Assembly: GCA_032622095.1 (NCBI GenBank)
Contig: CP136062.1
Location: 228,672,578 to 228,736,577, forward strand
Reading direction: 5' to 3'
From: Siphonodentalium dalli
Lineage: Eukaryota > Mollusca > Scaphopoda > Gadilida > Siphonodentaliidae
DNA: 64,000 nucleotides
Under the pieces are notes generated by a model. It was not told the origin of the DNA and did not search any database. It worked only from the letters and a program-made list of their open reading frames with translations. Position numbers and translations under genes: made by a program. Numbering within the stretch: the stretch's first letter is position 1; each line of letters begins with the position of its first letter. Below are positions 59,333 through 64,000 of this stretch, piece by piece.

Positions 59333-60621
59333 AATTGTCACCAGTATATAGATAGAACGACACAAGTGTGTGAACTGGTTAACGTTGTTGCACGAGGATG
59401 GTGTGACGCGATGGTAAAACAAGAACCGTAGTTGTTTATTTAATAGAACAAGCATGTGCTTAATGTAGGCTATATTCCTAATAATTTAGTGGGAAAAAAT
59501 TATGTTAATGTTGACGTCGCCATTGACGTGTGTGACGTAATTGGTTGTATTGTTCAAGAACAATAAACATTTTTTATTGAACATTTTGAAATCTTCTGTA
59601 TTTTGCTTTTATTTTGCACAAATAAGCCATTGTGTATGCAATAAAAACTCTCTTATGACATCCCAAACCCCTCTCTCCACGTCCCTCGTCGTGCGGATAG
59701 TAGTAGAATATTGTGTAAAACGTATAGGTGTGATGAATACTGACCAGTGGATGTGTTAGCGACCTGGCGAGGGGGGGGGGCGGGGTAGGAATTTATCACC
59801 CCAACTTTGGCATATACTTATACTTGAGAGTCATTTCTGATGTGGGTCCGTGGAACTGGGCTGTGTGTGGTTGTTTGTTGACTCCGAAAACCATTATTTC
59901 CAGCCCTTCCAGCCTGAACCATAACACCTCACTCAATGAGGACAGGGCATGTAGCCAACGAGGAGAAGACTTCATATAGGCACTCGCGCTTGTTTTTTTT
60001 ATCCCCGTTTCCATATATTAACACTTTTATTTTGCGTATAATGTGTCATCTGTATACTATGATATTTGTTTGGATTTGGAAATAAAAATATTTTTTACAC
60101 TAAAAAACACGAGACCCAAAGTCTGACGTAAATCGGAGACGATAAACATTCAGTTTGACATCGACAACGTAAAAGACGTGTCGACACCGTGTGTACAAGG
60201 ACCACAATAAACCGTTCGTTCCAGACTTGAAGTAACTGGAAACTAGTGCCTTCTATAATATTGTTGTTCACGTAGTTAACCTTATTGGACGCTATACGAA
60301 CGCGCGGCGAAAATAACTGTAATTTCGGAACACTAATTGGCCAATTTCGTTGATTCTACAAAATGCGCATATTTTTCTCACTTTTTTTAGCTAATTTGAG
60401 CTGACATGTCCAGCTTCACTAGGGTTCGTACTTCGTAGAGGGCAAATTGTCTCAACTGATTATAAGAGCGAATTGTCGCCCATAATAGCAGTTCAAGTTG
60501 CATTTTTTAAATGCCGCATAATATCTGGCATAGTGGACAGAATTAACCGTCAACAAGCCTTCGAGTGCAACTCCCCTGGGGGACTGCACTGTTCACAGGG
60601 GGGTGGACTGCACTGCTAAAA
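59333..60621. other. unassigned stretch, one transposon trace
   Basis: A G run at 59771 followed by 'tcaccccaactttggc' (59798) recalls the CAGGGACGTG family. Nothing else recognised. Confidence 0.35.
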
Positions 60622-60900
60622 CAGTACCGTGAAATTTACGGCAAATTATCAGGCATAATGGGGACCGGTTGGACCGCGAATTATTTTTACCGGCTGTCCA
60701 TAGAAAACATCGTATTAACTATTGTCCGTTAAAACAATTGTAGCAAAACCGTGAATTTTTCACGGTCTGGCTGTTTTTTATTTTACAGTGAAACCGTAAA
60801 TTTAAGCGGCCATTTCGTTAACCAGTTTGCAGCCAAAGGGTGAACTTTCACGGTTTGTCCGTGTACCGGTTTGCAGCCAGACCGTGAAATTCTTGAGATT
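60622..60900. repeat. region of inverted and direct ACCGTGAAATT words
   Basis: CAGTACCGTGAAATTTACGG, 'ccgtgaatttttcacggtct', 'gtgaaccgtaaattt'-like and 'gtttgcagccagaccgtgaa' recur in both orientations. It may be a decayed palindromic element. 60698-60719 is also identical to the target flank of the family B copy at 61666. Confidence 0.5.
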
Positions 60901-61205
60901 AGTACCGTATGTTCATGTATTAATACTGAACCAAAGAACTGGCATGCTGATTGTAAACTGAAAAAACATCCTACTCAAATATAAATGTAATTTTGTAAAT
61001 TCAATTCCAAACAGATATGTACATATACATATCATGTATTAGTATGTGGGATGCATATGCACATGTTTGGGGATGAGGTCAAATGACCTGTTTTAAATGC
61101 TAATTTTAAAGGAAATACCATTTAATAAAACTGATAAATCAATTACACAATGTACTGTCGCCATGTTCCTCTATCCATTTACTTGAATACTCCGTATTAG
61201 TACAT
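60901..61205. other. unassigned sequence
   Basis: Nothing recognised. Confidence 0.3.
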
Positions 61206-61271
61206 GTCGAGATATCTCCATGTCCGGGTCGAGATATCTCCATGTCCGGGTCGATAAATCTCCATGTCCGG
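61206..61271 (+). repeat. 22-bp repeat, three units
   Basis: GTCGAGATATCTCCATGTCC plus 'gg' occurs three times in a row, the third with 'gataaatc'. Confidence 0.9.
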
Positions 61272-61603
61272 TTGGTCAGCTAATCAACTAGTAACAGTAT
61301 CACGCAGTTTCAACGGAAAATCCAGGTTTTTTTATGAATACCTGGAATATCATTTAAACACTATCTGCCAATGTCGTCTTTGTATATTAATATCAGACAG
61401 CAGACAGCACATCACAGTAAACAGTTGCCATGCTTTTAGGAAAAATAGGTATCAAGTTTATCCTCCTATACATGTATGTTCAATTCTTTGAACTTTCTGA
61501 CTATCTGCATCACTTAAAGACATATTATGGACTTCGGGTGCGTGGAACTGATTAATTAGTACTCAGGCGCTACACCAATTAACTGGGGCAATTAACCATT
61601 TTA
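61272..61603. other. unassigned sequence
   Basis: A 75-codon plus frame without recognised domain. Nothing else. Confidence 0.3.
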
Positions 61604-62117
61604 TTAACATCGTCGACAATCTCAAAGAAATGGACCGTACCACTCCATAGAAAACATCGTATTAACCCTTTACCCAACATAAGGGCCCTGTGCCAATGCA
61701 TTCTCTTATATATGCGAGTCGACCATAGGTCGCCTCGCATATATAAGAGAATGCATTGGCTTAACACATTCAAAATTATAAAATTGTTAAAGAATGTAAG
61801 AAAAAATGGTAAAAAGTGTTAAAAAAGATTTTTTTTAGGCCAATGCATTCTCTTATATATGCGAGGCGACCTATGGTCGACTCGCATATATAAGAGAATG
61901 CATTGGCACAGGGCATAGCTGTAACCATCACAATGTGGTCAATGAGCCGGTTCCAATGATATCCATATTTGTATGGTTTTATTGAGACAGACCGAAGATA
62001 TTTTAGGCTGTTGAAGCTTTATTTGGCCGGTTTTGGCCGGTTTGTTGGGTAAAGGGTTAACTACCCTCAATTGTAGATACTTACATCTTGATTCGGGACG
62101 CATGTATCAGCGATAAA
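61604..62117 (-). mobile_element. family H host repeat, reversed, interrupted by family B copy 3
   Basis: TAACATCGTCGACAATCTC and 'gtaccactccatagaaaaca' precede the insertion; 'caattgtagatacttacatc', 'gattcgggacgc' and 'gcgataaa' follow it. Joined, they match the reverse of 12908-13020 and 51564. Confidence 0.8.
61666..62056. mobile_element. family B TTAA element, copy 3
   Basis: CCCTTTACCCAACA ends with TTAA at 61662-61665 and 62057-62060. Hairpins at 61692-61760 and 61839-61907 are intact. It is closely similar to the copy at 30005. Confidence 0.95.
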
Positions 62118-62775
62118 CTAACGCAAATGATTTCGCCATCGAGAGTCATTGCATTTAATTCATGTATAAGAGTGACGGTGTGTGTTGTAAATTTAGATTG
62201 ATATCCGAAAAGGTAACTACTTTGAGCAAGATTATTCTCCATTTCTATTTGATCACCCTACCGGAGTGTTTCATGTCACTTCAATTTCCACATACAAGTA
62301 TATGTGTCTTGCATTTATGCGCCAGTTTATGTTAACATTCTTGGTGTATTAGCACTATTTGACACCAGTATGACTGAATTCTCTAGAATATCAGGGTGCT
62401 ATCCAATAGCAATAAACAGTTCAATCGTGTAGAAAACATATTTCATTGAAGCACTTAAGGGTTCAATTTTTCAGTCACAATAGCACACTCACACAAGTAC
62501 TATTTGTTCAGTGTTATGTACACCCGACACGAGTAGTTTGCACGGTCCACATGTTGTGTCCGAAGGTTTTGTAGATACTCGGTTGATGCTGATCTGTGAC
62601 TGAAAGCAGCAGCTCCTGAAAGAGATAATTTTTCACTGTATTACTGAAATTGCAATGTAAATTCGATTGTTATCAGGATGTGGTCTTACTTCCCTGTGCG
62701 TTTTCTGAGATCGCAGGCTTTAAAATAATACTACCATTATAATATACCAATAACACGATTTTGGAGAGTGTTTTG
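62118..62775. other. unassigned sequence
   Basis: No gene or repeat recognised. Confidence 0.35.
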
Positions 62776-62848
62776 GTTTATTAATGGCCCGACAGGAATG
62801 ATTAACAGCCCAATTACTGGTAATCATTCTTGTGGGCCGTTAATAAAC
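62776..62848. repeat. short inverted repeat
   Basis: GTTTATTAATGGCCCGACAG pairs with 62821-62848 (TAATCATTCTTGTGGGCCGT onward), arms about 28 bases, with a few mismatches. Confidence 0.8.
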
Positions 62849-63788
62849 AACGCCCGACAAAATCATGATATTACTATTATTACTACCCCGTCATTAATGT
62901 CTGCTTCTAGTCAACTTCGCCCAAAATTATTGAATCTTATCGTGCGGGTAAAACAGAGAACGCCCTCTATGACCAGTGGGACAACACACCTTACTATATT
63001 TGACCATTGTTGCGGCTAACTATTATTGTATATTTTGGAACTTCTGTCTGTCTGTATTTGTGTGTGTTATAGACTCGAAAACTGCTCGACCGATCCGACT
63101 CAAAATTGGGTTGTAGGCTAACGGATTTCATGTGCGCCGGAATCCATTTTGTTTTATCGCTACTCAGTTCGATGTTACTAGCTTTTAAAAATGTAATTAG
63201 TTTAGACATATTAGCAATTTGGAACGAGGTACAAGATAGTTTGACAACTGCACGAAATATTGATATACCGGCTTCTTGTGATCTGAAAAAATACTTGCCC
63301 GAGTCAGAGCCATTGACAACTGTTTTCAATGCATCGAACGTAACTCGTTAACTGAAATAAACGCTCTTTAATTCTATCATATCAGGAATAAGCTTACAGC
63401 GGAACGTTATTTTCTGTTCCATGACTTGCAAATGGCTGTGGTGTTTGGGTTTTGTTATGACATCAATTCGTCTTTCTGCATGGGACATCATTATATAATG
63501 TTCGTAGAAAGGCCGTTCAAAGTATTTATCGACCGAGAACATTCCAAATGTGACTATTTGTTAGATGCACATTGTATTCTGGAGCGCAACGACGTTACTT
63601 TCATTTTTCTATTTTTGATGAAACACGGTATATTTATTACCGACAAGGGATTGGATGACAAGTGCTGGTGTCACATATGGGTAGCCTCATATGTTATATC
63701 CCACCAGTCAATTGTTATTGAATGAAATTAACAAATTAAGATATACTCATGTTTAAAGTATGAATGAATATCTTTGCATTATTTCAGT
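62849..63788. other. unassigned stretch with a dispersed-repeat end
   Basis: 63045-63110 ('gtctgtctgtatttg', 'gtgttatagactcgaaaact', 'gctcgaccgatccgactcaa') looks like the end of a dispersed repeat, shared in part with the reverse of 29130-29246. Frames up to 111 codons around 62994-63725 lie on both strands without a recognised domain. Confidence 0.4.
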
Positions 63789-63948
63789 ATGGCATACATC
63801 GGAACCATGCGCTATAAAGCATGGCATACATCGGAACCATGCGCTATAAAGCATGGCATACATCGGAACCATGCGCTATAAAGCATGGCATACATCGGAA
63901 CCATGCGATATAAAGCATGGCATACATCGGAACCATGCGCTATAAAGC
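63789..63948 (+). repeat. 32-bp minisatellite, five units
   Basis: ATGGCATACATCGGAACCAT plus 'gcgctataaagc' is repeated five times almost without change, starting at 63789, 63821, 63853, 63885 and 63917. Confidence 0.97.
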
Positions 63949-64000
63949 TACAATTTAGTGGAAACATTTGTTTTCCGATAAATAGATAAATATATACCTA

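Noticed and set aside
62994-63725. Overlapping frames of 111, 99 and 81 codons
   Set aside because: They occur on both strands in the same place and none has a recognisable motif; not enough to call a gene.

Overview
This window looks like gene-poor, AT-rich animal DNA, not bacterial, viral or organellar. No long open reading frame was found; the longest, 153 codons, lies inside retroposon sequence. There is no operon layout. Most of the sequence is short non-autonomous DNA transposons with terminal inverted repeats, tRNA-derived SINEs, decayed LINE 3' ends, minisatellites and one satellite block. Phrases such as 'gagttatggccct' and 'ggggaggtaat', and SINE tails ending in repeated AATC, are what I would expect of a marine lophotrochozoan such as a mollusc. 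That is inference from general familiarity and was not searched.

Layout. 0-10 kb: a TIR-element fragment, small minisatellites, a 46-bp satellite of about 48 units (3017-5248), and scattered copies of a family ending CAGGGACGTG. 10-20 kb: foldback MITEs, three near-identical elements ending TGTGACCCGCC (12380, 16004, 18925), and a 2.1-kb element with long nested inverted repeats (13021-15117). 20-30 kb: a 27-bp minisatellite split by a transposon, a GC-rich block, two long palindromes and a 130-bp tandem repeat. 30-37 kb: two TTAA elements back to back, a minisatellite grown from a MITE end, and a large direct duplication. 37-48 kb: one possible terminal coding exon (38715-38857, minus), a candidate SINE, two LINE pseudogenes and two TIR elements. 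48-64 kb: a recent 315-bp duplication, two blocks of a 68-bp repeat around a SINE cluster, two more TTAA elements, and a possible CpG-type promoter (58311-58450).

The most striking feature is a 69-bp hairpin module, beginning GCCAATGCATTCTCTTATAT. It occurs twice, as exact or near-exact reverse complements, in each of six elements from two families with unrelated termini (TA-flanked TGTGACCCGCC and TTAA-flanked CCCTTTACCCAACA). Degenerate forms occur in a third TTAA family. Nested insertions with readable empty sites fix several target duplications (TTAA, TA, TTA) and give a relative order of insertion.

No complete protein-coding gene, rRNA, functional tRNA or CRISPR array could be supported. 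Family letters A to H are local labels for this report. A = TGTGACCCGCC with TA; B = CCCTTTACCCAACA with TTAA; C = CCCTTTCATGACTGGAGCTT with TTAA; D = CACTNAA or CACTCTTAT with TA; E = AGGTACTCAATCCGATC with TTAA; F = AAGGTCAATCCACACCG with TA; G = foldback MITE with GAACGATGCA arms; H = host repeat TTATCGCCGA. The CAGGGACGTG family is named by its end.
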